This document shows, piece by piece, positions 23,061 to 33,012 of a stretch of DNA of 37,769 bases. Source of the stretch: Bolinopsis microptera (taxonomy: Eukaryota; Ctenophora; Tentaculata; Lobata; Bolinopsidae); contig NW_026971822.1 in assembly GCF_026151205.1 (NCBI RefSeq), positions 1-37,769 on the forward strand, given 5' to 3'. The stretch's first letter is position 1, and every line of letters begins with the position of its first letter. The notes under the pieces were generated by a model, which did not search any database, was not told where the DNA came from, and saw nothing but the letters and a program-made list of their open reading frames with translations. Made by a program: the position numbers and the translations under genes.

Positions 23061-23348
23061 TCATCCGCGGAGAATTACAGCAATAGACGGGCCCAGATAA
23101 GTCGAGCAAACAAAAAACTTGAATAACCTCAAGAACACCCACCGATAAAACGTTAGTGAGGTAGCCCACTTCCCCCACACAATAAAAACGGAAAAAAACC
23201 ACAAATGAGTGATCCCAACTCCTTGCTTACTATTAAACTGCTCACTATTCTTGACTACCCCAGCAAGCACCAACCCTAACAGCACAGCGAATAAGTATGA
23301 TGAATTGCCAATACCTGATTCAAAGGAATGATAACTCCCAAAAACCAA
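23061..23348 (-). CDS. Hypothetical hydrophobic ORF, 95 codons
   Basis: A minus-strand ORF with two or three hydrophobic segments: residues roughly 20-33 (SSYLFAVLLGLVLAGV), 50-60 and 70-83. Between the first two lies a polar loop (KNSEQFNSKQGVG). The layout would suit a fragment of a polytopic membrane protein. I considered an ABCC-type N-terminal membrane region, but the resemblance is too loose to name. The ORF ends next to the plus-strand candidate locus that begins at 23,335. There is no clear splice boundary. A chance ORF remains the main alternative. Confidence 0.18.
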   Translation of the reverse strand: MVFGSYHSFESGIGNSSYLFAVLLGLVLAGVVKNSEQFNSKQGVGITHLWFFSVFIVWGKWATSLTFYRWVFLRLFKFFVCSTYLGPSIAVILRG

Positions 23349-23523
23349 TCTGACGATAAAATTGGTTGAGAAAGTCGTTCAGATGATTAAACACCGATTG
23401 AATAGTTTGGAATACTTAGAAAGCACTGGAGAAGCTACCACAACCAATTGGAAAGAAACATGTGGTACTCTGGTAGAAAGTTATTTAAAAAAACAGATTG
23501 AAACCCAACTAGAACGTTCACTC
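23335..23523 (+). CDS. Possible upstream exon of the 23.3-25.7 kb locus
   Basis: A 63-codon open stretch closed by TAG at 23,524. It reads as helical, charged peptide, for example KLVEKVVQMIKHRLNSLEYL and later LVESYLKKQIETQLERSL. Its composition is like that of the 24,052-24,454 candidate exon, and both lie on the plus strand. No strong acceptor precedes it and no strong donor ends it, so its boundaries are uncertain. A stem-loop containing AATAAA follows the stop by about 10 bases (23,534-23,559). It may therefore be a 3'-terminal exon of another transcript, an exon interrupted by indels, or chance. Confidence 0.22.
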
Positions 23524-23533
23524 TAGATCAGAA

Positions 23534-23559
23534 ACACCACAATAAAGTAATTGTGGTGT
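23534..23559. promoter_or_regulatory. 10-bp stem-loop spanning an AATAAA hexamer
   Basis: ACACCACAAT (23534-23543) and ATTGTGGTGT (23550-23559) are perfect reverse complements around a 6-base loop. AATAAA, the canonical polyadenylation hexamer, runs from the stem into the loop. It sits 10 bases after the stop of the 23,335-23,523 open stretch. A downstream GT-rich element (TTGTGGTGTAGTGGG) follows at once. This is compatible with a poly(A) signal, but there is no transcript evidence and the perfect stem may be of other origin. Confidence 0.35.
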
Positions 23560-24051
23560 AGTGGGCGGGATGGGACCTGACCAGTTCTAGCCCTTTATAC
23601 AATCAGAATGACGTTATCATCTCTAACCTCACAGTTTCTAACCTTTAATCTAACTAACAGGATGACTTTAAACTAACAGAGTTAGTCGAGAGAGTGGGAT
23701 TATTACTTCAACAAATGTGGTTTATCTTACTGTTATTCAGTTATCAAACACTACCACATTATAATCCGTGTTATCCTTGCTAGAGTTCCAGGTGGAGTTA
23801 ATCTAACAGAAAATTTGTCGTGACAAGCACCACTTTGGTGTGGGTAGTGAAGTATTTCTAGCGTTGAGTGGGAAGATGATTGGTCGCCTAGGTACCATGC
23901 AATCAAAACCGTTCAGGTGACTCAACTTCTATAAAGTTAGTGCGGCTCACTAACAGAGTAGATCTGGGTACTTCTAATTCTGTGTGGAGTTTAAAAAAAG
24001 AAAAAGCTCTGTGGATATATGCTTATTGTGTAGATATATATTACTTTGCAG
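23560..24051 (+). other. Candidate intron or spacer before the 24,052 exon
   Basis: No clear gene. It ends in TTACTTTGCAG at 24,041-24,051, a good U2-type splice acceptor although the tract before it is AT-rich rather than strongly pyrimidine-rich. The same 11-mer recurs at 37,028-37,038. Some long open pieces occur in the same numerical frame as the flanking candidates, for example about 23,690-23,815, so a damaged continuous coding region cannot be excluded. Confidence 0.3.
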
Positions 24052-24454
24052 GAAGATAAGGAAACTAACTGGCCTTGTCTATCAGAATTCAGCAAACTCA
24101 TGTGGAAAAAACATCCAATAGTTCAGTTGCAACTGATGGCGATACAGTTGGAAATGAAAGAACTGACCCACAGAATCGGATATAAAGCTCCACCTAGATC
24201 AGTTACGATGTTCATTCAACTTTTGGCTAAAAGATATGGCTTCACTACTCCAAGTTTCAACCTCCCATCAATTGTTAATTGTTATTCGATGGTTTATACT
24301 TTATTGTTTAAAACCTTTAGTTCGGTTTCAGAAGTCACTTTAAAAAGGACTCCAGAAAAACAGAAATTACAATTTTTCAGACACTTTTTCAGACAACAAA
24401 CAATAGTAAAGCCTGAAGCGTCCATAATAAGTTATACAATAGGGACTGTACCAG
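24052..24454 (+). CDS. Candidate internal exon, 134 codons, unknown protein
   Basis: This is the best coding candidate in the window. It is 403 nt long, open throughout, preceded by the acceptor TTACTTTGCAG and followed by the donor GTTAGT (CCAG|GTTAGT at 24,451-24,460). The peptide begins EDKETNWPCLSEFSKLMW and continues with amphipathic helical stretches such as IVQLQLMAIQLEMKELTHRI, which looks like an all-alpha protein. There is no signal peptide or membrane segment. The ORF has no in-frame ATG at its left end, as expected for an internal exon. The donor splits a codon after its first base. A possible next exon starts at 24,624 in the compatible phase. I do not recognise the family. The chance of such an open frame somewhere in 37 kb is not negligible, and the flanking splice signals are what raise it above background. 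Confidence 0.42.
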
Positions 24455-24623
24455 GTTAGTTTTTTTTGCAAAAAGACAAACAGTAATCCATATAATAAAA
24501 TAAGTAACGAAAGTTAGAAATTCGAACATTTAGATGGAGAGTAATATAATGTTTTTTACGTATTTAAAAATTTTTTACTTTTATGTTTTTCTTTTTCACG
24601 CTGATACACAAAAAAAGTCGCAG

Positions 24624-24736
24624 TAGGTGGTCGGCGGTGCACAATCACTGAAATTGGTACAAAAGTTTACTACAGAACTAACTGTCCTCAAAAAAAAGTT
24701 ATGCAACGAGGAATTCTGTTCATTGCTTACATTTCT
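24624..24736 (+). CDS. Possible second exon in matching phase
   Basis: After AAAGTCGCAG (an acceptor-like end at 24,623) the sequence is open for 37 codons in the frame that the preceding donor would require: the split codon is completed by TA to give GTA. The peptide contains GGRRCTITEIGTKVYYRTNC and then a basic stretch. The implied intron (24,455-24,623) would be 169 bases, begin with GTTAGT and hold many stops in the exon frame. No good donor ends this piece before its TAA at 24,737. A frame match has a one-in-three chance of being accidental. Confidence 0.25.
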
Positions 24737-24770
24737 TAAGTTCTGATTTCAATCTCACTTTTTAGGCTGA

Positions 24771-24962
24771 CTTCAACGAAATATATTACTTATTTCTTCA
24801 CAAAAAACCCAACAAGAGTTCAAAAGATTTAAGATAGAGCTTAGACTTACAGCTTTAGAGAGAGAAGACCTGCAAACGGCCGAGACTCCGCACTTAATAA
24901 GTATAAAGAGAATAGAGATAAACTTGAGACGGCATAAATGGAATCGGCCCGCCCTTAAGATT
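24771..24962 (+). CDS. Open coding-like segment, charged helical peptide
   Basis: A 64-codon open frame between two TGA codons. It reads LQRNILLISSQKTQQEFKRF at its start and later TALEREDLQTAETPHLISIK and INLRRHKWNRPALKI. It is rich in E, K, R and L with regular spacing, consistent with alpha helix. It is one frame away from the long frame that begins at 24,928. The two overlap for about 35 bases, as expected if a single-base indel separates parts of one coding region. An AG follows the pyrimidine-rich TTTCAATCTCACTTTTTAG at 24,765, which would make a good acceptor for either frame. Confidence 0.25.
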
Positions 24963-25719
24963 TGATTTCAGTCAGCTATATCAATGTATGTATTATGAAT
25001 ATCTTGTAAATAAATCTAAATACCAGACAAGATATATAGATCACGCTTCAGTAAATGACATTCTGAATGAAATTGATCTTGTTATATCAGAAAATCAGAA
25101 ATCATTTAACTAATGACAAATTGATCTGAATTTCTTAAACACCTTACAAGAATTTTAGAAATATCTCGTACAAAAACGAATCGGTTTCTTTGACAATAAA
25201 ATATTTATGTTTCATTCGATAACTCGATATAAAACAACACCTTGGGATTACTCAGTGACACCGGCAAACATTTTTATAGCACAGATTAGCAGATTCAAAA
25301 AACCGAAAAAAAGATTGAAGAAAAAACACTTGGCTTGATTTAATAAGTGCAGAAATCAACAAACATGGGCGTCTCTTTCGGCGAGTCTAGATTTTGCAAA
25401 ATCTTGTGCAGCTGAAAAGTGGAGGTCAACTCAAACACAGACCGAATTTTATATAAACTATGTGGTGGAATCTTATCAATTACGACGTGATGATTGTTAT
25501 GATCTATGACAGGATTATGGCTGGCTCACTTTTGATAAAGTTTGTTTGACAGCCCTGTCAAAACTGCCAGGGGTCCCGAGGACTCAAATAATCACACACG
25601 GAAAATGGAAAGATGGGGGAAACATGATGAGTATACAAAAATATTTTTTTGGTTTCCTTGTGTTGTTTACAAGTATTTGGACGGCTGGTGCCCCTGGTAC
25701 TCGAGTAAATACCCCGAAA
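24928..25719 (+). pseudogene. Stop-interrupted 264-codon coding-like frame
   Basis: One plus-strand frame runs 264 codons with only five internal stops (TAA 25,111, TGA 25,114, TAG 25,156, TGA 25,336, TGA 25,507) before TAA at 25,720. In DNA this AT-rich about 15-17 would be expected. The open pieces are 61, 13, 59, 56 and 70 codons and all look like real peptide: LYQCMYYEYLVNKSKYQTRY, then FMFHSITRYKTTPWDYSV, then WASLSASLDFAKSCAAEKW and FYINYVVESYQLRRDDC, and in the last piece a hydrophobic run KYFFGFLVLFTSIWTAGAPG that could span a membrane. No family is recognised and no catalytic motif is evident. Likely readings are a pseudogene, the degraded open frame of a mobile or integrated element, or a gene damaged by substitution errors. 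Together with the upstream candidate exons it forms a locus of about 2.4 kb. Confidence 0.35.
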
Positions 25720-25722
25720 TAA

Positions 25723-25860
25723 GATAATGGGAGACTGAGAGAGGGAAAGAGAGACAAGGAAATATTTAGCCCTCGAGGATGACGAAGAGTCAAGAAATAA
25801 AGGAATTAGGAAACCAGCCACTGCCGAAGATCAGTTTTTATGATATAATGGTGCCATGTT
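25723..25860. other. GA-rich stretch after the candidate locus
   Basis: Plus strand is GA-rich (GAGACTGAGAGAGGGAAAG and similar) and then returns to mixed sequence. Minus-strand ORFs of 69 and 87 codons at 25,558-25,821 are serine- and leucine-rich because they read the complement of this GA tract, and they also overlap the plus-strand candidate. They are not accepted. Confidence 0.35.
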
Positions 25861-25910
25861 TGGGATTTTCTTTTTTTGTCGATGGCGCAAAAATCACACA
25901 GTCCCAAATA

Positions 25911-25930
25911 TTCCCCAAACATTTGGGGAA
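25911..25930. other. Inverted repeat, 9-bp arms, 2-base loop
   Basis: TTCCCCAAA (25,911-25,919) and TTTGGGGAA (25,922-25,930) are perfect reverse complements separated by CA. GTTTGGGA also occurs about 50 bases upstream (25,858-25,865), so related strings cluster here. It lies at the point where homopolymer distortion resumes, so exact run lengths may be wrong. Confidence 0.45.
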
Positions 25931-27796
25931 AATACCAAGACCTTGACCCCCTGGTAAAAAAAAAGAGCGAAAGCCAGCAAGGCTTTAGTTGGGGATTGTG
26001 GAGAGCGGTTTTAGGATTTTTTGGGCCTTAAAAGAGACAAATGTTTTTTTTTTTCTTTAAACCTCCGAAGCTCTTTTTTATTTAGCAAAAACAAGAAACC
26101 CCGAGACTCTTAGTCTTCAGAAAAAAAAGAAAGGCCCCCAAAATTAAAGTTTTGGGGGGGGGAAAAAAAAAGAGTAAAATAAACCCCCAAAAGATGGTTT
26201 CATGTTACTATATGCTTATATGGTTTTTGTTTACCCCCCAAAAATTAAATTGTATCAAAAAATCAAAAAACGTTTTTTAAAAATACCGGCCCCGCGGGGT
26301 GACTTCTGCCTTTAATATTAAAAATAAATTTTTAAAAAATTTTCAAAATTTTTCCAAACTTTTCGGTTATAATTTTTAAAAGTGGCGGCAGAGGGCTTTT
26401 TATTCGTACTTTTTTTGAAAATACAAGTTTCAAAAACCAAAGGAATTTTTTTTGCAGTAAAAGTAAGGGCTTTTTTTTCACCGGTTTTTCACCGAGGGGT
26501 TTTCACAGAGTGTTTCACCCAGGCCGCTCATTTTAAATCCAAAAATGGCGTCCGGAAAAAAATTAAATTTAAACGCGTGGTTCTGCTTTTTTTAATGCCC
26601 CCAAAAAACATTTTACTTCCACTTATAAGGGGGGAGTGGAGGTTGTCTACGTAATTGATCATAATTGAACTTAATTAGAGCAAGAAGTGAATAAGTCCCC
26701 CCAAGATTAAAAAGGTTTTTGGGAAAAATTCCAGGTGTTTTTTAAAAAATAACTTTAGGGGGTTTTTTTATTTTTGTTACTCCAATAAAATTTTTATGGA
26801 TTTTGACGTTAGATTTTTTAAAAAAACCTATTGGGATTTAATTTGAACTGCCCCAAAAAATTTATTTAAATTTGCGTTTTAAAAATTTAAGAAAATAGCG
26901 GAAAAAAATTATCTCCGGCGATAAAGAAAAAAACCCTAAAAAAAGTCCCCAAAAAGTCAAATTTTTTTATTTGGTTATTTTCGTGGGAAAAACAATTCCC
27001 TTAAAAAAACCAGGGGGTTTTTTAAAAAAAAATTTAAAGAAAAAAAAAGGAAAACCCTTTTTTTCCCAATTTGCGCGCGAAAATCGATTTTTTACTTTGG
27101 GTTTTTAGAAAATACAAAAAATATTGCAAATTATAAAAAACAGTTTATTAAAAGAGTTGGAGCGTTTATTTTTTAGCATAATTTGGGCGGGTGAATTTTT
27201 TCCGGATCTGGTTTAAAAGCAAGCTTTTTTTTTTTAAGCGGTGGGGGATGAGGGCTTTTGTAGGACGAAAAAAAGGGGGAAAAACGAGGGGAAAAAAGGG
27301 AATTTGTAAGCTTTTTAAAATTTTTATCCGTCAAGAATCGGGAGGGTGTCTTGAAATTTAGGAATTGTAAATGGGAACAATCACGTGGGAAAAATAAGCT
27401 TTCCTTTTTTGGGGGATTAAAAAAATCCAAAATGTTATTGTCCAAAATTTTTGAAAAGGGTCCGTTGTGCCTTATTTCAAACACTTAAAGAGATAAACAG
27501 CAATTTTTTTAAACAGTTTTGGGGACAGGTATCCTAAAAGATAAACGAAAGCTTATCCCTAAAAAAAAAAGGGGAAGGTAATTTTAACCAACCAAAAGCG
27601 TTCCCAGACAAAACGTAAAAGTTCTTTTTCCTCCTTTGGCCCAAGGCAGGGCTTTTTTTTTTAAAAGACCCCTTGAAACCCGGAACATTAGAAAAAGGGG
27701 GAGTTTTTGGGGACCAAAGCCCCCAAAAGGGTTACATCGAATTAAAAAATCACTTTTGGACTTCCAATCAAGTTTTTAGAACCCCTGAGAACGTTA

Positions 27797-28125
27797 ATGG
27801 TAGTAATAGAAATCAAAAAAATGGAAAAGGGAGGAGAGTTGCAATCAGAGACAGGAATGGGAAGGGGAAATAGTCCCCCCAATCGAGGAGGAAGGGAGGA
27901 AAGAAATCCCCCCAGGGAACAAGGAGGGAAAGGAGGTAAAATCAATCGAAGGGAAGAGGGAAAGGGGTGTTATTCAAGGAGTAAAGGGAATGGGAGGGAA
28001 AGGGAAAATTAAAGGTCCAAAAAGAGGAAAAGAAAATAGCTTATAATTCAAAATGTTCCCCTCAATTTTAAGTGGCCAGGACAGGAAAGAAGATTGAAAA
28101 AAGAGAAAAGGTATGAAAAGGGGAA
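27797..28125. other. Purine-rich tract on plus strand
   Basis: About 330 bases are dominated by G and A, with repeated GGAGGAAGG, GGGAAAGG and GAAGAGGG motifs and only two C blocks. The 71-codon plus-strand ORF at 27,797-28,012 (GRGNSPPNRGGREERN and similar) and the minus-strand proline/phenylalanine ORFs at 27,742-27,945 and 27,974-28,273 are by-products of this composition. It could be a GA-type simple repeat or polypurine stretch. Confidence 0.5.
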
Positions 28126-28799
28126 AACCGAAGGACGTTTCCAGGGGGGCAAAGTTGGGGACTTTTTCAGTTGCACGTGGGAAAAAGGGGGAATGTACCC
28201 CCATTTGGGGGAGGGTTTTACCGTCCCCTCCCCGAACCCATAATTTTAACCTCATTAAGCGCTTAACCTGCACTAGGGGGCATGGAAACAGTTCCCCGGG
28301 GTGAAAAAACCCAGGTGTTTTTTTTTTTTAAATTTTTTTTTTTTACTTTTTTCAAAAGTCGGAAAAGCGGAGGGTTGAAATGTTGGTCGTTGAAAACTTT
28401 AATTTAAAATAAATTAGAATCAATTAATAAAAAAAGGGTATGAAAACCCATTTTAAAACCCTACTAATTAATACTTTTTCCTAAACAGATTTGAAAAGAT
28501 TTTCCCCCATAAAAACTACGCTGTTAAATGGTAAACAAAAATAAAGTCTTCCTATTATTTTTTAATTCCATTATAAAAGTAAACTACAGAGTTTAACAGT
28601 TACGTGGAATGGAAAAATGAAAAACACTCGAAGAAGAAAATATTTTTTATGGAAAAAAAATGGTATGGTAAAACATTGGGATTGGCAAATGCAAAGTTTT
28701 CTGGACTTACCCCCCCCCCCAAAAGAGTAGGGGGGGAGTTTTTTCTCCGAAAAAAAAAATTCTTAGAAAATTCTATAAAGTAAAAGTTTCCCCTTTTTT

Positions 28800-31700
28800 T
28801 TAAAAAGGCACTGAAGTTGGGGAAGTAAACTAGGTTTTTTTTAAGTAATTGATCAGTTTTTTAGTAATTAGTGACTGTTTAGTTTGCTATCGTTGAAATA
28901 GTTGGCTAAAATTTTGAACAAACCCAGTATATTGGTACCCACAGTAATAAAAATAAAATATGAAAAATGGAACAAAAATAATTGAAACAAGAAATATGGA
29001 ACATAGAAATTACAATATTTATAAAACACACTTCCAAAAATGAAAAATATAATACCCCAACAAGTATATTTCAACCCATTTAAGCGTGAACATAAAAATA
29101 TGGAAAATTAAAAGCAACTTATTTATTATGGGACTCCCGAGGTTATCATCACATTACGATTTTGACCCATAGACAGTAAACGAGAAATTTAATTCCCATA
29201 CCAACATATTCTCCTCAGATGAAAAATGTGTAGGATCACTAGGTTATTATATAGGACTTACTACACGACCCTAGCGGTTTTAAAATAACACTTTCCACTG
29301 TATAATCGATTCTGCAACAATTGGGTTGGAGCTTTCAATTTCTAACAATTATAAAATACTGAAATCTAATGTTTTTAGACGGGAATATTTTAATCCAGAT
29401 TAAGATTCAACTACGAATTTTCAATTTTTTTGAACCCCACATCGTGCTAAGATAATTTAACGTCCAAAATAAAAAAAGAGACAAGAAAAAACTTACCAAA
29501 ATTAGTGGCCTACATAGAAAATAAACCCTCCCAGGCTCCCAAGTCCCATAACATAAAAAAAGCATTCGGGCGGCCGTTATCTGTTAAAAATCATAATTAT
29601 ATACCAGTGGCAAACGAGATCCAAGAGACCACGAAAAACTAAAACGGCAGTAAATACATGAAACTTATATTAGATATTATCCATGTTTAACTTTAGTCTT
29701 TATGTGAAATTTTATTGAAAAGTTCACTAAGATTTCCAATTATAAGTGGAAACTTTTGTAATTTCCCTTTAAAGTTTTCCCTTTGGAAATTACCCGGTTG
29801 GTCACCCAAAAAAGTTGCCCCCCGAGAAACTGGACTCAATTCTTTACAGAAAATTGAACAAAGATCGAAAACCCATTTATTGGGTTGCTTCCTGTAGTAT
29901 TCAGAAAACTGTTACCAGAAAAATAGACTTTCCTAACGAGACCAAAAAAACTGGTGAGGGTAAAAACGCAAAATAAACCCGTTTAAAACTTTTAAACCCC
30001 CGAAAAAATGTTTTTGGGGTTAATGATCAATTTAAAACGTGCCCACAATTTCCGTAATAAATAAAAAGGAAATATTGATTGGTAAAATTAATTAAATTTG
30101 GCCGGGGAAGGCAAATGGCAGGAACAAAGATAGAATTATTTTTAAAGATAGAATATGATGAAATTTAAAAATTCCCATTCAGAGAACCAATTAATTTAAA
30201 AGAGCTCCCCTTTTTTTGGGGAGAAAATTATGATTTAGGCCATTAAGGAAAGCAAATATTCCTGGTCGTTAAATTTCCACTGCCGGGGCCCAAAATTAAT
30301 TGGAAAAATATACCCATCCCCTTTCCTTGAAAACCCAAATTTTTCCAAATTATAAATACCCCCCTAAAGCAAAATTCCCCTATAAATTTTAAAAAAGGTC
30401 CTGAAATTTTAATTAATTAAAAGTAATAACTTTTACCAATAATATAAGTATAACGAAAACCTTCTTAAAAATCCTGAAAATAACCATAACATAAAATTAA
30501 CCAAAAACCTACCTAAAACCTCACCTAAACATTTTCTAACCTAAACACTGGGGTAAAATGTCTGTAAAAAAATGTCCTTTACTCGGTACAAAAAAGCGAG
30601 TCCCCCGCCTAGTCCCCACTTTTTCCTTCAAGTTTTCCTGATAAAAAATTCTGGAACCAAAAATGTCCCGGGATTCAAAAATTTAAAAATTTGTCCCGTT
30701 GCCAGTTCCCCCAATGTCCCTCCTAAGATTCTATTGTTAAAAATATTTAGGTGTGGAGGTGAAGAAAAAAGAGGAAAGCCCCCCTTCCGAAGAACTCTAA
30801 TTATGAAGCCACCCAAAACTCCTTCAAATAAGATATCCCCGAAAAGGGCGCAAAATAATTACGACAAACAAAACATGGGATCCGTAGGGAAAAAAAAGAA
30901 TTTTAAAATTCAAAAAGCCACTAAAAAAAAGGGGTGGGGAGTAGTGATAAAATTCCGATAAAATTACGGAGTTGTAAACGGTGGCCCCAAAAAAAATTAC
31001 AAACACCATCAAGAACGGGTTGACTGGACAAAAGTGTAGTTTTCGTGGCAATTTTATAAGCAATTTCAGGAAAATTAAAAGAAAACCCAAAAAGAATTTC
31101 CACGGGACATATTTGAACCTAATTTTTGGGAAATAACGGAATGGGGAATCAAAAATTGAATGAACGGTTTCTCAAAATAGAAAATAAATATTTACCAAAA
31201 AAGTCACATCAAAATATCCAAAAAAATTTGGAAATAGGCAAAATTCCACGAAAAATTTATTATTGACTTAAATTGATGTAAAACATGTAAATGTAAAAAG
31301 CTCAACTATGGGTGGTTGTTATTATTAAAAATTTAACAAAATTAAAAAAACGGAATTCACCCAAGCTTTTAAGAACCACCAAACCTGAAACTTGGGTGAG
31401 GGGACAGATGAACCGTGTGAGGAGCAAAACCTCTCCGGGGTGGGACCTCACAGCTGTTAAAAAATAGAATCAAATTCCCGAGATTGGACCCAATTTTAAC
31501 ATTTATTAAAAATTCCAACCATCTGTTTCCCCAAAAAACAATCTGGAGCGAAGAGGCGGAGAGTTTGGGGTTTTTAATATATTTAAATGAAACTTTTAAA
31601 AAGCCCTGGAAAAACAACAGGATGGGGAAAGAAACCCCTAAAAAATCTTTGGGGCGAGTTATATTGATCACGTGTATTAAAATTGGGTCACACGGTTTTT

Positions 31701-33012
31701 CCTGCGAAAGAAAAAATCTTTTATTAACTCTTCACTTTTCACGGTTTAACAGAATGATAAACATGTTTGAATATTTTATTCAAAATAAATATTCCAGTTT
31801 TAATAACTAGATGTTGAAGATTTTTTTAATTTAAACGACTAGATGTGATTGAGGATTTCCTTTCCCCACCCCCTCTAAAAGAGTTTGTTAACATGGGGGG
31901 TGGACCACTAAATAGTGCACTGTTACCAGAATGTTTTGAAAAGTGCACGTGGGAACATAAAAGCTTCCGATTCAAGATAAAAATGGAACTGAGGAAGGAA
32001 TCTGTAAAATAAACTATCGGGTTTAATGTAAAGGTGTTGCAGCCTGTAATAATGGAAGGCATGAGCTGTAATAAAAACAGCTGAAAGGTAGTTAGAAATT
32101 AACGACCGTTGCTAAACAGTAAGTTGTGGCGGGATGGTTAATGGAACGCAAAACAATCCCAATCGTAGTAGAGGAGGCAAAGGTGGGGGAAAAGGGGTAG
32201 AAAACATTTGTTCTATTATACTTCTGCCCTTTTCTAATTGGAGGGGTTTAATTCAGCAGATGGAAATGGTAGTCCCATAACAACAGAGACGGTATACTCC
32301 ACAGTGGCATAAAATAATTAAAAATAGGTCCCGGTCGTAGGATAAGTTTATGAAAATTTTAAATATAAAAAAAAATGTATTAATATATAAATATGTTTAA
32401 GGAATTAGGAAATAATTATCCTATTATGAAAAAGGGACAAAAAATAGGATTACCATCACAGATCAAAGTAATTACATCTGAGTTTATTTGTGGTTTTAAA
32501 TGATATGGAATTAATCAGGTGGCAGGAAACATGGAGTTGTATTTTTTCGTAATTTTTTAAAGTGTTGTTTTTGTTGAACCCCATCCAACGTGCGGTTATA
32601 ATGAATAAACCCGAAGATATGATGTTTTTATAGGGACAAATTTAAAGGGATTTAAAAATTTCTAAAAACCTAAATATTGTTTCTCAAAATACGGAAAAAA
32701 ATACACTTTTAGGTTAATCAACAAATCATTTTGATTATATATGGATTACGATCCAAGTAAAATTATGGAGGGGAACGAAATTAATAACGGGTCCCAACAT
32801 GCGAATTATCTATCTGGGAGCGATAAAAGGTGGATTATAAGGTCCCCTTAGTAAATTACTAATATGAGCGGTGCAGTTTAAGGGCGTGGAAGTTTTGACT
32901 AATGCTCGCTCCCCTATCATATGAAAGGAGGAGAAGAGTAAAACAAAATAGTTTTATATTTTTAATTTTGGACCAAGATCCTAGAAATAAAACTTCCCCC
33001 AAAGTTTACTGA
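28800..33012. other. AT-rich intergenic stretch, no clear gene
   Basis: Ordinary AT-rich DNA with a few long A or T runs. Open frames of 100-129 codons occur at 30,572-30,961 (+), 31,369-31,671 (-) and 31,484-31,810 (+). The last two overlap on opposite strands, and the first is proline/lysine-rich from homopolymers. The 31,484 ORF (108 codons, non-ATG start, RVILITCIKIGSHGFSCERK inside) is the least low-complexity of these, but it has no motif and no splice support. A cluster of CCTAA-like strings lies at about 30,498-30,547. No RNA gene or mobile element was identified. Confidence 0.4.

Larger units (their letters stand above)
25860..28800. other. Partly homopolymer-distorted sequence, no gene
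   Basis: Homopolymer stretching returns at about 25,860, weaker than in the first 10 kb. ORFs such as 26,382-26,654 (+) and 27,173-27,484 (-) are phenylalanine-, lysine- and proline-rich and lack motifs. Contained signals are a 20-bp near-palindrome at 25,911-25,930 and a purine-rich tract at 27,797-28,125, listed separately. Confidence 0.5.

Noticed and set aside
25336-25509. TGA read as tryptophan (alternative genetic code)
   Set aside because: TAA and TAG also interrupt the same frame, and TGG is used for tryptophan nearby. Decay or sequencing error is simpler.
25558-25821. 87- and 69-codon minus-strand ORFs
   Set aside because: They read the complement of a GA-rich tract and overlap the better plus-strand candidate.
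30572-30961. 129-codon plus-strand ORF
   Set aside because: Proline- and lysine-rich from C and A runs, with no motif and no splice or start support.
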